NCBI RefSeq assembly: GCF_001558695.1
Contig: NZ_LNTU01000012.1
Span: forward strand, 434,001 to 498,000
DNA: 64,000 nucleotides
Direction: 5' to 3'
Source: Paramesorhizobium deserti
GTDB lineage: Bacteria > Pseudomonadota > Alphaproteobacteria > Rhizobiales > Rhizobiaceae
Notes under the pieces: model-generated
What the model was told of the DNA's origin: nothing
The model's database searches: none
What the model saw: only the letters and a program-made list of their open reading frames with translations
In this document: positions 1-8,580 of the stretch, one piece after another
Layout of the letters: each line of letters opens with the position of its first letter
Numbering within the stretch: position 1 is the first letter of the stretch
Position numbers and translations under genes: made by a program

Positions 1-747
1 GAAGCCGAAATGGATCGGGTCAAGAACCGGATCCGCGATAAACGATATCCCCGCGGCCTGCGCCGCATCGATGGCGCATCCAAGCGAATCGAGGTCGCCC
101 GGATTTGCCGGGATCAGGATCGGTATGGCGCCGTGATCATAGGCAAGGCCGATCGTTTCCTCGGTGAGGCTCAGGAGAAAATCCGCCCCTGTCCTGGCCC
201 CGATTTCGAGCTCCTCGACATTGGCGGAATCGACACTCACCGCCAGGCCGTGCGCCTTCAGCGCCTTGACGGCATCGGCCAGATGCGGGAACGGCGTTTC
301 CGGCAGGCAGCCGAGATCGATCACATCAGCGCCGGCGGCAGCGAGTTGTGAAGCCTGTTCGACGATCGCGTCGACGCTCATCATCGAAGCATCGACGATC
401 TCCGCGAAGATGCGCAGCTCGTGCTGGGAGAGATCTACGGGCTTTCCCTGCCGCCCTAGATAGACGGGCAGATCGGCCAGTTCGTCCGGGCCGCGCTCGA
501 ACGGCACGCCGAAAAAGCCGCTCAAGCGTTCGAGATTGCCCCTGAAGCGGCCTGGCAGCACGACCCGGTCGGCCGCCACGGGCTGTTTCAGGCGGCGGAC
601 GATGATCTCCTCCGTCATCAGTGCCGCGACCTTCACGCCGATATCGACAATCTCATGGGAAAAGGATGTCTGCCCCAGATCGGCGAGCACCCGCTGCAGC
701 CGCGCATGGGCGAGATGTCCCGTCAGGAAGAGGAGCCGCTCAGCCAT
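1..747 (-). CDS. Dihydropteroate synthase-like protein of the H4MPT gene set (partial)
   Basis: The first 249 codons are present and the C-terminus runs off the left edge. The N-terminal ~110 residues form a separate domain beginning MAERLLFLTGHLAHARL. From about residue 115 there is a TIM-barrel pterin-binding domain with the DHPS-like stretches GADVIDLGCLP and VSVDSANVEEL. Such DHPS-related proteins sit in the tetrahydromethanopterin biosynthesis clusters of methylotrophs. The exact step is not settled, so a role in building the pterin cofactor is inferred from context. The ATG overlaps the end of the flavoprotein gene by 8 nt, so the two are probably translationally coupled. Confidence 0.75.
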   Translation of the reverse strand, partial: MAERLLFLTGHLAHARLQRVLADLGQTSFSHEIVDIGVKVAALMTEEIIVRRLKQPVAADRVVLPGRFRGNLERLSGFFGVPFERGPDELADLPVYLGRQGKPVDLSQHELRIFAEIVDASMMSVDAIVEQASQLAAAGADVIDLGCLPETPFPHLADAVKALKAHGLAVSVDSANVEELEIGARTGADFLLSLTEETIGLAYDHGAIPILIPANPGDLDSLGCAIDAAQAAGISFIADPVLDPIHFGF

Positions 748-1291
748 CGCCCGAAAGCTCCTTCTTCCGCCGCTCCACCGCTTCCTGCAACTCCGCCAGA
801 GATTCCACGACGTGGGTCCGCTCGAATTCCTTGAGGCGTGCCGTATTCTGGAGATCGATCGGCCTGGGATAGACTTTGACCAGCCCGCTGGGCGCCATGG
901 TTTCAAGCTCCGGCGCCGTATCGCAAGCAAAGACGATGGAGGGCACCAGGCATTTGCCCGCCTGGGCATAGACATTGGTGGCGAGCGTATCGGAGATGCC
1001 GACGACGCATTTCGCCACCGTGTTCGACGTGGCGGGGGCAATGACCACCGTGTGATAGATGCCGTGATAGAAGCCGCCGACCGGCACGGCGCTCGCCGTC
1101 TTGTCGTGCAGAACGCGCATGGTATCGGGAAAATCGAGCTTCAGCTTGTACATGCGCAGCACTTCATTGGCCGCCTTCGAAACGAAGATGTCGCAATGCT
1201 CAAGCGTGCGGATCAGTTCGAAACTTTCGACGAAGAAATGGCCCGAGCCGGTCAGAACCCACGCCCAGCGCGGCGTCTGCAATTTTGTCAT
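740..1291 (-). CDS. Flavoprotein, dihydromethanopterin reductase (DmrB)-like
   Basis: A 183-residue FMN-binding protein of the flavoprotein/archaeoflavoprotein family. It opens with WAWVLTGSGHF, a nucleotide-binding turn, and has a central VVIAPATSNTVAKCVVGISD motif typical of the family. DmrB-type enzymes carry out the last reduction, dihydromethanopterin to tetrahydromethanopterin, in bacteria and archaea. Placement among methylofuran and methanopterin genes supports that role. The start codon overlaps the upstream kinase stop as ATGA, and the 3' end overlaps the DHPS-like gene. The substrate is inferred from context and could be another pterin or furan intermediate. Confidence 0.7.
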   Translation of the reverse strand: MTKLQTPRWAWVLTGSGHFFVESFELIRTLEHCDIFVSKAANEVLRMYKLKLDFPDTMRVLHDKTASAVPVGGFYHGIYHTVVIAPATSNTVAKCVVGISDTLATNVYAQAGKCLVPSIVFACDTAPELETMAPSGLVKVYPRPIDLQNTARLKEFERTHVVESLAELQEAVERRKKELSGDG

Positions 1292-1929
1292 TGCCCGAAT
1301 ATCCCCTCATCGGCCATTTCGTTGTGCATGATTACCCCCGGAATATCCGCCAGAGGCAAATTCCCGGCGATATTGCCAAGCGTCTGCGGCCCCGCGATGT
1401 GGAGAACAATCTCAGACCGCAGCATTTCAGGCAGCAGCGGGTCGACAATGCCCGATCTGACAAGGCCGGCAAGGTTGATATGCTGTAGAAAACCATTGGT
1501 CTGCTTGATGAGAAGCAGCCGCTCCGCACCCCATTTCCCGCAGAACCAGGCGGCAAGCGAATCCGAGGTGACGTCCCATGAACGGGGAATGTCGGGTGCA
1601 TCCCATGTCATCTGGGACGGCAGCCAGACGGGGATGCCGCCCACCTTCAGCGTGTGCCGGATCGCCGGCCAGGAACGGCACGGGCGCAGCCGCTGATGGC
1701 GCTCGGCGATCACAAGACCGAACTGGTCCATGGCGAGGATCGCCATGTCGTGGGCTGCATCGTCCGTATAGGCCAGAGGGTCCTGCAAGGCGCGCACCTT
1801 ATCGGCAAAAGGCCCACCGCCCGGCACGATGACCAGCGGGAACCGTGCCATTGCAAGAACATCCACCCACCGCTGCAGTTCTTCATGCCCAGCCGTGCTT
1901 CCTCCCAGCTTCACGACCGCAGCCTTCAT
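1288..1929 (-). CDS. Amino acid kinase family protein, MfnE-like
   Basis: 213 residues with an amino acid kinase fold: the N-terminal MKAAVVKLGGS lysine-glycine loop, a VIVPGGGPFADKVR phosphate-binding turn and a late DVTSDSLAAW segment. In archaea MfnE, an amino-acid-kinase family enzyme, phosphorylates (5-(aminomethyl)furan-3-yl)methyl phosphate during methanofuran synthesis. The gene directly follows, with ATGA overlap, a gene containing the MfnB domain that makes the furan precursor. The MfnE assignment therefore rests on family plus context. No other function is evident. Confidence 0.7.
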   Translation of the reverse strand: MKAAVVKLGGSTAGHEELQRWVDVLAMARFPLVIVPGGGPFADKVRALQDPLAYTDDAAHDMAILAMDQFGLVIAERHQRLRPCRSWPAIRHTLKVGGIPVWLPSQMTWDAPDIPRSWDVTSDSLAAWFCGKWGAERLLLIKQTNGFLQHINLAGLVRSGIVDPLLPEMLRSEIVLHIAGPQTLGNIAGNLPLADIPGVIMHNEMADEGIFGQ

Positions 1930-3116
1930 GACCGGATACCTTTTCTGCCTCCATGGGCATCTATCGTTCCGGGGTTTGTAGAACTGCGCGGCTTCGATGC
2001 GCTCTGCGTCTCCCGCTTGCGCTCGATCTCGACGCCGACGCCGCCCGGCCCCAGTTCCAGCTTTTCGGCACGCACCACCACACGGGTGACGCGGGGATGC
2101 TCCAGCACGAAGGCGGCCACCTGCTCCGCCAGCGTTTCGGCCAACTCGATATGGCCGCGCGCGACGATGGTCCTGATTCCGTCCATGATCAGGTCGTAAG
2201 AAACAACGTGGCGCATATCCTCGGGGTTTGGCGTCACGCGCAGGACATCGGCGGTCACGTCGAAACGCACCTTCTGCGCCTTGCCATGCTCGAAACTATA
2301 GGCGCCGATCTGGACCGGCAGGACGAAGTCGCGCACGAAGATCTTGTCGGTACCGAGCTTGGAATCTTCCGGATTGGGGAAATATCCCCTCGCCGCCAGC
2401 AGCTTGTAATCGATGCGTGAGGCACCGGTATCTGGCATCTCCTCCTCCGGGATGAGCGCCCTGATCCTGACCGTCGCCGCCTCGTCGATTTCCGCATTTC
2501 GCTTCTGGTTTTCGCATAATGCGCCGCGAAACCCTAGAAAATCGGGCGAAAAAACCAGCAGTCTCGGTATATCCGGCGCCTCCAGCGAGCCAGCCACGCC
2601 CGATATCAGCGATTGGTCGTGCGCGGCCTTGACGAAATCGCCTATCCGGCCGGGGGCGAGATGATCGAGGAGCCGCCCACGCGACTTGTCAGCCGTATCG
2701 ATCATGACGCCATGGAAGCTGGCCGCGGCGAAGGCCGCAGGCAGATCGTCGGGATAGGCATGGTCGGCAAAGAGAACGGCGATCAATTTCTTGTGTTCGG
2801 CAAGTCCGGCCAGCGCCTCGATGCACTGAGCCAGACGATCCGACGGGAAAAAGCCGATCTTGATATAGTCAACGCCTGTCGCGGCGATCGCCTCGACCTG
2901 ACGCTCAATGGTTTCCGGCTCCATGGGCAGGTCGCCGCAGGCGGCGCTCACGGGCCTCACACCCGCAACGAAATCAACCACTTCCCTGATCGTTTCAGGC
3001 GCCACCGCGCCAAGCGCCCCGTTTTCGGGATCCTTCAGATCGATGATGTCGGCCCCACCTTTCAGGACGATTTCCGCTTCCCGGCGGTCGCGAACGCTTG
3101 CCAGCATCTTCGTCAT
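1926..3116 (-). CDS. Fused (5-formylfuran-3-yl)methyl phosphate synthase and dihydroneopterin aldolase (MfnB-FolB)
   Basis: 396 residues with two domains. Residues ~1-230 match MfnB (DUF556), with the active-site region GGADIIDLKDPENGALGA and a later VAGSL segment. MfnB condenses two glyceraldehyde-3-phosphates into the furan precursor of methanofuran/methylofuran. Residues ~255-370 match dihydroneopterin aldolase: IFVRDFVLPVQIGAYSFEHG, then VSYDLIMDGIR and HIELAETLAEQVAAFVL. That enzyme acts early in pterin and methanopterin synthesis. A ~25-residue polar tail ends the protein. The gene heads the minus-strand set and diverges from the ABC binding-protein gene. One polypeptide thus supplies early enzymes for both C1 carriers. 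Both domains look intact. Confidence 0.85.
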   Translation of the reverse strand: MTKMLASVRDRREAEIVLKGGADIIDLKDPENGALGAVAPETIREVVDFVAGVRPVSAACGDLPMEPETIERQVEAIAATGVDYIKIGFFPSDRLAQCIEALAGLAEHKKLIAVLFADHAYPDDLPAAFAAASFHGVMIDTADKSRGRLLDHLAPGRIGDFVKAAHDQSLISGVAGSLEAPDIPRLLVFSPDFLGFRGALCENQKRNAEIDEAATVRIRALIPEEEMPDTGASRIDYKLLAARGYFPNPEDSKLGTDKIFVRDFVLPVQIGAYSFEHGKAQKVRFDVTADVLRVTPNPEDMRHVVSYDLIMDGIRTIVARGHIELAETLAEQVAAFVLEHPRVTRVVVRAEKLELGPGGVGVEIERKRETQSASKPRSSTNPGTIDAHGGRKGIRS

Positions 3117-3260
3117 GACAGCGCCTCCCGGCGCTCATTCCGGGAAAAGATGAGCTTTTGACTTGAGATTGTAGCCAGGTTGTTTAAAACCATAGTGGGC
3201 ACCTTTGATCTGAATGCAACCGCCACCGCATCGGTGACGGCAAGTCTATATGGTATGATC

Positions 3261-4490
3261 ATGAAGAGCGTGGTGCCAAACACTCTTGTGTTTTTATTCG
3301 GCCTTTTTTTCTTCTGCGTCAACGCACCCGAAGTTCAGGCCCAGCAATCTTCGACGGAAAAGGCTGGAAAGCCGACCGTCGATATCAGGATCGGCTATTT
3401 GCGCGCCTATGAGCCGCAACTGGCTCTGTCGGTCCTCGATATTCCGCCGCGCGACGAAGGCGTGGCGGGCGCGGATGTCGCCATCAACGACAACAACACG
3501 ACGGGGCGATTCCTAGGCCAGAGCTTCACGCTCGACGTCAAAGAGACGAAATTCGATGCCGATGTCGTGCCCGCCTTCAAGGAGATGGTGGAGCGTGGAG
3601 ACCGCTTCATCCTGACCGACATATCGGCCGCGCAACTGATGTCGATCGCCGATCTCGCGCGGGACAACGGCGTCCTCATCTTCAATGTCGGCGCCACCGA
3701 TGACAGCCTGCGCGAGGAAAACTGCCGACCCAATATCTTCCATACCGCGCCCACTCGCAGCATGCTGGCTGACGGACTCGCCCAATATCTGGTCTGGAAG
3801 CAATGGCGCAAATGGGTGCTGCTCTACGGCTCGCATGAGCGCGACCAGCTCTATGCCGATGCGATCCGCCGCGCGGCGACACGTTTTGGCGCTGATATCG
3901 TCGAGGAACGTCTTTACGAGGATCGCGGCACCGCGCGGCGCACCGATAGCGGCGTCATCCAGGTGCAGAAGCAGATGCCGGTCTTCACGCAGAACCTGCC
4001 GGAACACGACGTCGTCATCGTGGCCGATGAAAGCGAGGTGTTCGGCAGCTATGTGCCCTATCGCACCTGGACGCCGCGCCCGGTCGCAGGCACTGCCGGC
4101 CTCATCGCATCGAGCTGGCATCCGGCAAGCGAGCAATGGGGCGGATCGCAGATCCAGAACCGCTTCTTCAAGGCGACCAAGCGCCGGATGCTCTCCAAGG
4201 ACATGCAGGCCTGGACGGCCGTGCGCATCCTCGGCGAAGCGGCAACGCGCACCAATGGCGACGATCCCGCCAAGATCGAGGCCTTCATCAAGGCGGACGA
4301 TTTCTCGCTTGCCGCCTTCAAGGGCCAGAAAGTCACCTTCCGCGACTGGAACTGGCAGTTGCGCCAGCCGATTCTGCTTGGCGACGGTCGCGGCGTCATC
4401 TCCACCTCGCCGCAGGAGGGCTTTCTGCATCAGCACAGCGAACTCGACACGCTGGGGATCGACAGGCCGGAGAGAAAATGCAGGATGTAA
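3261..4490 (+). CDS. PQQ/lanthanide-associated ABC transporter substrate-binding protein (LutA-like)
   Basis: 409 residues with an N-terminal signal peptide (MKSVVPNTLVFLFGLFFF, cleavage near VQAQ). The rest resembles branched-chain amino-acid-type periplasmic binding proteins of the 'PQQ-dependent alcohol dehydrogenase system' family. The ATG at 3261 is preferred because it begins a clean signal peptide; frames opening further upstream add a non-signal extension. In Methylorubrum extorquens AM1 the homologous lut cluster (binding protein, ATPase, permease, beta-propeller) is needed for lanthanide uptake and XoxF function. Here the gene leads the same set and lies near xoxF, so lanthanide or lanthanophore binding is the best inference. 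Confidence 0.75.
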   Translation: MKSVVPNTLVFLFGLFFFCVNAPEVQAQQSSTEKAGKPTVDIRIGYLRAYEPQLALSVLDIPPRDEGVAGADVAINDNNTTGRFLGQSFTLDVKETKFDADVVPAFKEMVERGDRFILTDISAAQLMSIADLARDNGVLIFNVGATDDSLREENCRPNIFHTAPTRSMLADGLAQYLVWKQWRKWVLLYGSHERDQLYADAIRRAATRFGADIVEERLYEDRGTARRTDSGVIQVQKQMPVFTQNLPEHDVVIVADESEVFGSYVPYRTWTPRPVAGTAGLIASSWHPASEQWGGSQIQNRFFKATKRRMLSKDMQAWTAVRILGEAATRTNGDDPAKIEAFIKADDFSLAAFKGQKVTFRDWNWQLRQPILLGDGRGVISTSPQEGFLHQHSELDTLGIDRPERKCRM

Positions 4491-4515
4491 GTATCGAATA
4501 AATGGGAGGACATGA

Positions 4516-5490
4516 ATGCGAAGCCACATGAGTATGCTCGCGGTAACGGTGGCACTGCAATTTGCCGCGCAATCCGCTTGGGCCAATATGGTCTATGTCT
4601 CGAACGAAAAGGACAACACGGTCACGATCGTCGATTCCGGGACGATGGAGGTGGTCAAGACCATCGATGTCGGCCAGCGGCCGCGCGGTATCACCATCTC
4701 GCATGACGGAAAATTCCTTTACGTCTGCGCCAGCGACGACGACACGGTCGAAATCATCGATACGGCCACACACGAGATCGTCGGCACGCTGCCGTCCGGC
4801 CCCGATCCCGAGCTCTTCGTGCTCTCACCCGACGGCAAGACGCTCTACGTCGCCAATGAGGACGACAATCTCGTCACCGTCATCAACGTGGAGGGGAAGA
4901 ATGTCATTGCGGAAATCCCCGTCGGCGTCGAGCCGGAGGGCATGGGCATCAGCCCCGATGGCAAGACCATGGTCAACACCTCCGAGACGACAAACATGGC
5001 GCATTTCATCGATACATCGACGCATGAGATCACCAACAATGTGCTGGTGGATTCGCGGCCTCGCTTCGCCGAATTCAAGCCAGACGGATCGGAAGTCTGG
5101 ATTTCGGCGGAGATCGGCGGCACCGTCTCGGTCATCGACAACGAGACGCGCGAGGTGAAGCACAAGATCACCTTCGAAATCCAGGGGCTGCGGTCGGAGG
5201 CGATCCAGCCCGTCGGCGTGCGCATATCCGCCGACAGCAAAAAGGCCTATGTCGCGCTCGGCCCCGCCAACCGCGTGGCGGTGGTTAACGCCGAGACCTA
5301 TGAGGTCGAGAAATATATCCTCGTCGGCCAACGGGTGTGGCAGCTCGCCTTCACGCCGGATGGCAAATCCATCATCAGCACCAACGGTCTGTCGAACGAC
5401 ATCACTTTCATCGACACGGAGACGGACGAACCGGTCAAATCGGTGACGGTCGGGGCGCTGCCCTGGGGTGTCGTAGTGGCGCCGAACTGA
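4516..5490 (+). CDS. PQQ-associated YVTN beta-propeller protein (LutD-like)
   Basis: 324 residues, secreted (signal through about residue 23, AQSAWA), then ~42-residue repeats with motifs such as NTVTIVDSGT, PRGITISHDGKFLYV and PDGKTLYVANEDDN. These form a YVTN-type beta-propeller, probably seven blades. A strong ribosome site (GGGAGGAC) precedes the ATG. Members of this family sit beside PQQ alcohol dehydrogenases and in the lanthanide lut cluster. The biochemical role is unknown; periplasmic scaffolding or metal/cofactor delivery to XoxF is inferred. Confidence 0.85.
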   Translation: MRSHMSMLAVTVALQFAAQSAWANMVYVSNEKDNTVTIVDSGTMEVVKTIDVGQRPRGITISHDGKFLYVCASDDDTVEIIDTATHEIVGTLPSGPDPELFVLSPDGKTLYVANEDDNLVTVINVEGKNVIAEIPVGVEPEGMGISPDGKTMVNTSETTNMAHFIDTSTHEITNNVLVDSRPRFAEFKPDGSEVWISAEIGGTVSVIDNETREVKHKITFEIQGLRSEAIQPVGVRISADSKKAYVALGPANRVAVVNAETYEVEKYILVGQRVWQLAFTPDGKSIISTNGLSNDITFIDTETDEPVKSVTVGALPWGVVVAPN

Positions 5491-5520
5491 TCTTTCTCAA
5501 GCAACAAACGGGAGGAAACC

Positions 5521-6006
5521 ATGCTGAAATTCAGCCTTATCGCCTTTGCCGCACTCATCGGGCTCGCCGTCGCCACGCCGGCCACCTTCGCGCAAGCGGA
5601 TGATGACGACGATGACGATGCACCACAGGCGCAAACGCAGGAGCAACCGAAGGTCACCCGCTCCAGCCAAAACGTTCCCGAACTGATCCTCGGGTCGAAG
5701 GACGACAATTTCGCGGTCAATCAGAAGGATTTCGAACTGATCGCCGGCCAGGGCTACCGCTGGAAAATCACCTCCGCCGCGGGGCTCGAATATAAATTCG
5801 TCACCGATCTCTTCCGCAATGTCTGGATGAACCAGATCGTCATCAACGATCTGGAAGTGCACATGAACGGCGCGCCGGCATGGCTGGAATTCGATTCCGA
5901 AGGCACGATCAACGTGCGGTTCACCACCGTCAGGCCCGGTGAATATACGTGGTCCGTGCCTGATCTGGCGGACAAGGGTATGTCGGGCAAGATCATCATC
6001 AAATAG
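5521..6006 (+). CDS. Exported cupredoxin-like protein with a seven-Asp run
   Basis: 161 residues. Signal peptide to about residue 24-26, then seven consecutive Asp (27-33) at the start of the mature protein, a Gln/Pro linker, and a ~110-residue beta domain. Its end, PGEYTWSVPDLADKGMSGKI, resembles the copper-site loop of cupredoxins. The Cys and His expected in a type I copper site are not there (VPDL stands where a CPL-type loop would be). It may be a metal-free or differently liganded cupredoxin fold. It lies inside the lut-like operon with a GGAGG site before the ATG. Function unknown; periplasmic metal handling is plausible. Confidence 0.7.
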   Translation: MLKFSLIAFAALIGLAVATPATFAQADDDDDDDAPQAQTQEQPKVTRSSQNVPELILGSKDDNFAVNQKDFELIAGQGYRWKITSAAGLEYKFVTDLFRNVWMNQIVINDLEVHMNGAPAWLEFDSEGTINVRFTTVRPGEYTWSVPDLADKGMSGKIIIK

Positions 6007-6074
6007 GCCGATCGGTTTCCAATACCCATGAAGCCGAAACCGCTCTATCCTGATCGCTGCAGGCGCGCTCGTAC

Positions 6075-6194
6075 GAATGCCCCTCACCCCTACCCTCTCC
6101 CCGCAAGCGGGGAGAAGGAGGCACCTACGTTCCCGCCTCATTCTTCTCCCCCGCCTGCGGGGAGAAGATGCCGGCAGGCAGATGAGGGGCATTC
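6075..6194. repeat. RPE/MITE-like element with 12-bp terminal inverted repeats
   Basis: A 120-bp element bounded by GAATGCCCCTCA and its exact inverse TGAGGGGCATTC. Inside are two more hairpins, CTCCCCGCAAGCGGGGAG and CTCCCCCGCCTGCGGGGAG. This layout is typical of small palindromic elements dispersed in rhizobial genomes. No target duplication is obvious. It fills most of the 225-bp gap between the cupredoxin-like gene and the ATPase gene and could fold in the operon mRNA. Confidence 0.8.
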
Positions 6195-6231
6195 ATGAGC
6201 GACAATACTGCTATCGCCCGGAGGCAGCCTG

Positions 6232-7035
6232 ATGAACCTCAATGTTGGACGGAGCATCAAGATGCGGCAGGAAACGCCGCCGGTTCCGGCGCTGGAGCTG
6301 ATCTCCGTCAGCCATACCTACGGCGCGCGAAAGGCGCTTGACGGGGTTTCCTTCACTATTCAGCCCGGGCGCTTCGCCGTGCTGCTCGGATTGAACGGCG
6401 CGGGAAAGACGACGCTGTTCTCGCTCGTCAGCCATCTGTTTGCAACGCGCGGCGGCCAGATACGCATTTTCGGTTACGATATCGGCCGCAAGCCAGGCGA
6501 TGCCCTGCGCCGCCTCGGCATCGTCTTCCAGGCGCGTACGCTCGACCTCGACCTCACCGTGCGCCAGAATCTCTCCTACCACGCCGCCCTGCATGGCATC
6601 GGCCCCCGCGAGACGCGCCGGCGTATTGGAGCTCTCCTGGAATCCATCGACATGAGCGATCGCCTGAACGACAAGGCGCGCAACCTCTCGGGCGGGCAGA
6701 TGCGGCGCGTCGAGATCATCCGCGCGCTCCTGCACCGCCCCTCGCTCCTGCTGCTCGACGAGGCGACCGTCGGTCTCGACGTCAAATCCCGCGCCACCAT
6801 CCTCGCCGATATCCGCAAGCTCGTTGAAGAAGAAGGCATCAGCGTTCTCTGGGCGACGCATCTGATCGACGAGGTAAGCGATGCCGATCAGGTGATCATT
6901 CTCGACAAAGGCAAGCTGATGGCCGATGGCGGCGTCGAGGATGTGGTCGCGGCGACCGGCGCCAGGACGATCAGCGATGCATTCGCCCATCTCATCGGCT
7001 CGCCGCCGCCTCCGCCGCCGGAGGAACAGCCATGA
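6232..7035 (+). CDS. ABC transporter ATP-binding protein, PQQ/lanthanide system (LutE-like)
   Basis: 267 residues. Walker A GLNGAGKTT at 53-61, ABC signature LSGGQMRR, Walker B LLLLDEAT, and a switch His in WATHL. The C-terminus has a proline run (SPPPPPPEE). It matches the ATPase of the 'PQQ-dependent alcohol dehydrogenase system', LutE in M. extorquens. The ATG at 6232 is preceded by GGAGG. It overlaps the permease start by ATGA, so ATPase and membrane subunit are co-translated. Confidence 0.85.
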   Translation: MNLNVGRSIKMRQETPPVPALELISVSHTYGARKALDGVSFTIQPGRFAVLLGLNGAGKTTLFSLVSHLFATRGGQIRIFGYDIGRKPGDALRRLGIVFQARTLDLDLTVRQNLSYHAALHGIGPRETRRRIGALLESIDMSDRLNDKARNLSGGQMRRVEIIRALLHRPSLLLLDEATVGLDVKSRATILADIRKLVEEEGISVLWATHLIDEVSDADQVIILDKGKLMADGGVEDVVAATGARTISDAFAHLIGSPPPPPPEEQP

Positions 7036-7901
7036 CGGATATGGTCCACCCTGCCCCCAATGAAGCCATAGCGGGACGCAGCCGCTTCGGCCTCGCTCAA
7101 TATCTGATCTGCCTGAAGGGTATTCTAGTGCGCGAGGGCCTGCGCTATCTCAACCAGCGGGAGCGCTTTATTTCCTCGCTGGTGCGCCCCCTGCTCTGGC
7201 TCTTCATCTTCGCCGCCGGCTTTCGGCAGGTGCTGGGCGTTTCGATCATCCCGCCCTACCAGACCTATGTGCTTTACGAGGTGTACATCACGCCCGGTCT
7301 CTGCGGCATGATCCTTCTTTTCAGCGGCATGCAGTCATCCCTCTCCATGGTCTATGACCGGGAGATGGGCAATATGCGCACGCTGCTCGTCAGCCCCTTC
7401 CCGCGCTGGTTCCTGCTGGTATCGAAACTGCTCGCCGGCGTCGCCGTCTCGATCATCCAGGTCTATGTGTTTCTCGCCATTGCCTGGTTCTGGGAGGTCA
7501 AGGCGCCACTCATCGGCTATCTCCTCATTTTGCCGGCATTGTTCCTTGCCGGGCTGATGCTCGGCGCGCTCGGCATGTTCCTTTCATCGATGATCAAGCA
7601 GCTGGAGAATTTCGCCGGGATCATGAATTTCGTGATCTTCCCGATGTATTTCGCCTCCTCCGCCCTCTACCCGCTCTGGCGGGTCCAGGAGGCGAGCCCG
7701 CTTCTGCACAAGATCTGCCTGCTCAATCCCTTCACCTATGCGGTCGAACTGATCCGTTTTGCCTTTTACGGCCAGATCGAATGGACATCGCTCGCCGTCG
7801 TCGCAGCCTTTACGCTGGTCTTTCTCGGCGGCGCCATTCTTGCCTATGACCCGTCAAGAGGTCTCATCATCCGCAAACAGGATACGGGAGGAAACAGTTG
7901 A
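7032..7901 (+). CDS. ABC transporter permease, PQQ/lanthanide system (LutF-like)
   Basis: 289 residues of the ABC-2 permease type, with about six hydrophobic segments (for example LLWLFIFAAGF, GLCGMILLFSG, ISIIQVYVFLAIAW-like and LVFLGGAILAY). It pairs with the ATPase just upstream (ATGA overlap). ABC-2 permeases are often exporters, which sits uneasily with the binding protein in the operon, so transport direction cannot be read from sequence. The homologue LutF is required for lanthanide use in M. extorquens. Confidence 0.8.
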   Translation: MTDMVHPAPNEAIAGRSRFGLAQYLICLKGILVREGLRYLNQRERFISSLVRPLLWLFIFAAGFRQVLGVSIIPPYQTYVLYEVYITPGLCGMILLFSGMQSSLSMVYDREMGNMRTLLVSPFPRWFLLVSKLLAGVAVSIIQVYVFLAIAWFWEVKAPLIGYLLILPALFLAGLMLGALGMFLSSMIKQLENFAGIMNFVIFPMYFASSALYPLWRVQEASPLLHKICLLNPFTYAVELIRFAFYGQIEWTSLAVVAAFTLVFLGGAILAYDPSRGLIIRKQDTGGNS

Positions 7902-8533
7902 GACGCTCAACGCTTCTATTTCGCGGGTTCACTGCCCTGCTGCTCGCCGTCGCATCGCCGGCTCCGGTCTTCGCCGCTGCCAATACCGATCCCGATTGGC
8001 CCTGCATCCAGCGCAAGGTCCCGCAGCTTTCGATCGCACAGGTTTGGACCGGGCCCGATTTGCCCGAAAGCGCTGCGGACTGGGACAAGGATCCACAAAT
8101 AACCGGGCTCGTCACCGAGATGGCCGCACGGCGCAACACGATCGAGGAGGCGCAGAAGATGCTGGCGGGTTATGTCGCCAACATTTCCCGGGAAGCGGTC
8201 AACGACAGACTGATGCAGGTTTTCCAGGGCCTGTTCGACAGGCTCAATGCCGAGCGCGGGCAGGTCATGTCGGGGATTTCACGCTATGCGGCCAAGCAGC
8301 GCGATATGGCGGCTGATCTTCGCAAGGAAGCGCAGAAACTCGATACGCTGCGGGCAAAACCCGATGCCGACCAAGCGGAACTGGCCAGGCTCAACGACCG
8401 GGTGACCTGGGAAACCCGCATTTTCGAAGAGCGGACGCAGTCGCTGACCTATATCTGCGAGGTGCCGACGATCATCGAACAACGGCTCTACAAGCTAGCA
8501 CAGCTTATCAGCCAGGCGATGATCAAGGAGTGA
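7898..8533 (+). CDS. Exported coiled-coil protein of the lut-like operon
   Basis: 211 residues starting at TTG, which overlaps the permease stop and has GGAGG about 8 nt upstream. Signal peptide to about residue 27 (ASPAPVFAA), a short segment with one Cys (DPDWPCIQRKVPQLS), then a long mostly helical, charged region (LRKEAQKLDTLRAKPDADQ) likely to form a coiled coil, and a second Cys in TYICEVP. The two cysteines could pair. No enzyme motif is seen. Last gene of the operon; probably an accessory periplasmic protein. Confidence 0.7.
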   Translation: MRRSTLLFRGFTALLLAVASPAPVFAAANTDPDWPCIQRKVPQLSIAQVWTGPDLPESAADWDKDPQITGLVTEMAARRNTIEEAQKMLAGYVANISREAVNDRLMQVFQGLFDRLNAERGQVMSGISRYAAKQRDMAADLRKEAQKLDTLRAKPDADQAELARLNDRVTWETRIFEERTQSLTYICEVPTIIEQRLYKLAQLISQAMIKE

Positions 8534-8580
8534 GGATGGTGCGCTTCTGGTGAATGGAAGCGTTCGGCTGTGGTGCTTCT

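Noticed and set aside
3180-3260. LutA-like protein starting at an upstream TTG
   Set aside because: It would add 27 residues before the signal peptide; the ATG at 3261 gives a clean one.
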